Assembly: GCA_030340625.1 (NCBI GenBank) | Contig: JAOPHQ010002010.1 | Span: forward strand, 190,314-254,313 | DNA length: 64,000 nt | Direction of reading: 5' to 3' | Origin: Merluccius polli | Taxonomy: Eukaryota > Chordata > Actinopteri > Gadiformes > Merlucciidae | Shown here: positions 63,604 through 64,000 of the stretch, in pieces | How the letters are laid out: the number at the start of each line of letters is the position of its first letter | Position numbering within the stretch: the first letter of the stretch is position 1 | Translations under genes and position numbers: made by a program | Notes under the pieces: generated by a model | The model's input: only the letters and a program-made list of their open reading frames with translations | Database searches by the model: none | What the model was told of the DNA's origin: nothing

Positions 63604-64000
63604 GTTAGGGCAAAACTTGTGTGCCGTGTTTGGTTGCAGTCATTAAGTGTTGGTGATGCTTCTTATTATTTATTTATTTTATTAATTTTGTTGTTAAGTT
63701 TTGTTGTGGTGTTTTTTGTGGGAAACCGATGCATGCACTGGCAATATTTCTATCCAACTATTGGTCCTGTTATGCGTGTTGACCAATAATACCACTAGGT
63801 GGCACTAAAGACTTGAAAAAGGTAATCACTCTCTTCTGCTTACCCTTCTGGATGGCTTCTTTTAAGGAGATCGGGTTTAGTAATCTTACTGTGTTTACTG
63901 TGTTGTGGCCATGGCTGTGGCTGAAAAGGCTTGGTGGCAGAATTCAGCCATTCAGGTGAATGTCTATCCAGCTGTTGTCAATGCTCTGCTCCTATCACGT
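63604..64000. other. hexa intron 11, running off the window
   Basis: No further hexa exon is visible. It contains a match to the CTCF core motif, CCACTAGGTGGCACT, at 63792-63806. Confidence 0.6.

Noticed and set aside
1..64000. CRISPR arrays, operons or bacterial defence systems
   Set aside because: The window is animal nuclear DNA; tandem repeats found are minisatellites without spacers or cas genes.

Overview
The window is nuclear genomic DNA from a ray-finned (teleost) fish. The genes have many short exons with GT-AG introns. Their order is that of human chromosome 15q genes. The introns and intergenic DNA carry typical fish repeats: tRNA-derived SINEs, hAT, Harbinger and TTAA-type elements, solo LTRs, and long homopolymer and dinucleotide tracts. 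I could not identify the species.

Six protein-coding genes are recognisable, and I could place nearly every coding exon by matching splice phases. (1) slc24a1, minus strand, 1-5267, a Na+/Ca2+-K+ exchanger that runs off the left edge just before its C-terminus. (2) ints14 (vwa9), plus, 7038-10450, an Integrator subunit with a VWA domain. It is head-to-head with slc24a1. (3) ppcdc, plus, 18404-25116, coenzyme A biosynthesis. (4) A c15orf39 homologue, plus, 32149-38087, with a CpG-rich promoter near 27.2-28.1 kb. (5) arih1, minus, 58665-41732, an RBR E3 ubiquitin ligase with 14 exons, tail-to-tail with c15orf39. (6) hexa-like beta-hexosaminidase, plus, 59425 to beyond 63603, sharing a short divergent promoter with arih1 and running off the right edge.

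Most of the remaining DNA is repetitive. Between ints14 and ppcdc lie a 0.9-kb array of TTACGTAA palindromes (12.2-13.1 kb), a LINE reverse-transcriptase fragment, and a nearly complete PIF/Harbinger element (14.2-18.1 kb). In that element the transposase is broken, but the seven-exon Myb/SANT-like accessory gene reads open from start to stop. The large ppcdc intron 4 holds three solo LTRs of one family with 4-bp target duplications, one nested in a hAT-like MITE. The intron before the c15orf39 coding exon holds a 621-bp hAT element, a 46-bp minisatellite and a SINE. The arih1 introns hold a 204-bp hAT hairpin, a 1.68-kb TA-flanked element with a GC-rich minisatellite and a perfect palindrome, a 1-kb TTAA-flanked fold-back element, duplicated AT-rich repeats with a 52-bp minisatellite, and a SINE. 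A hexa intron holds a 454-bp element with an 11-12 bp target duplication.

The genes do not form a pathway. They are separate housekeeping or tissue-specific genes kept in linkage. No new defence or mobile system was found. The points most worth a second look are the TTACGTAA array, the Tudor/Spindlin-like C-terminus of the c15orf39 homologue, the intact Harbinger accessory gene, the beta-like substrate pocket of the hexa product, a GC-AG intron in arih1, and a GC-rich block shared by two unrelated DNA transposons.
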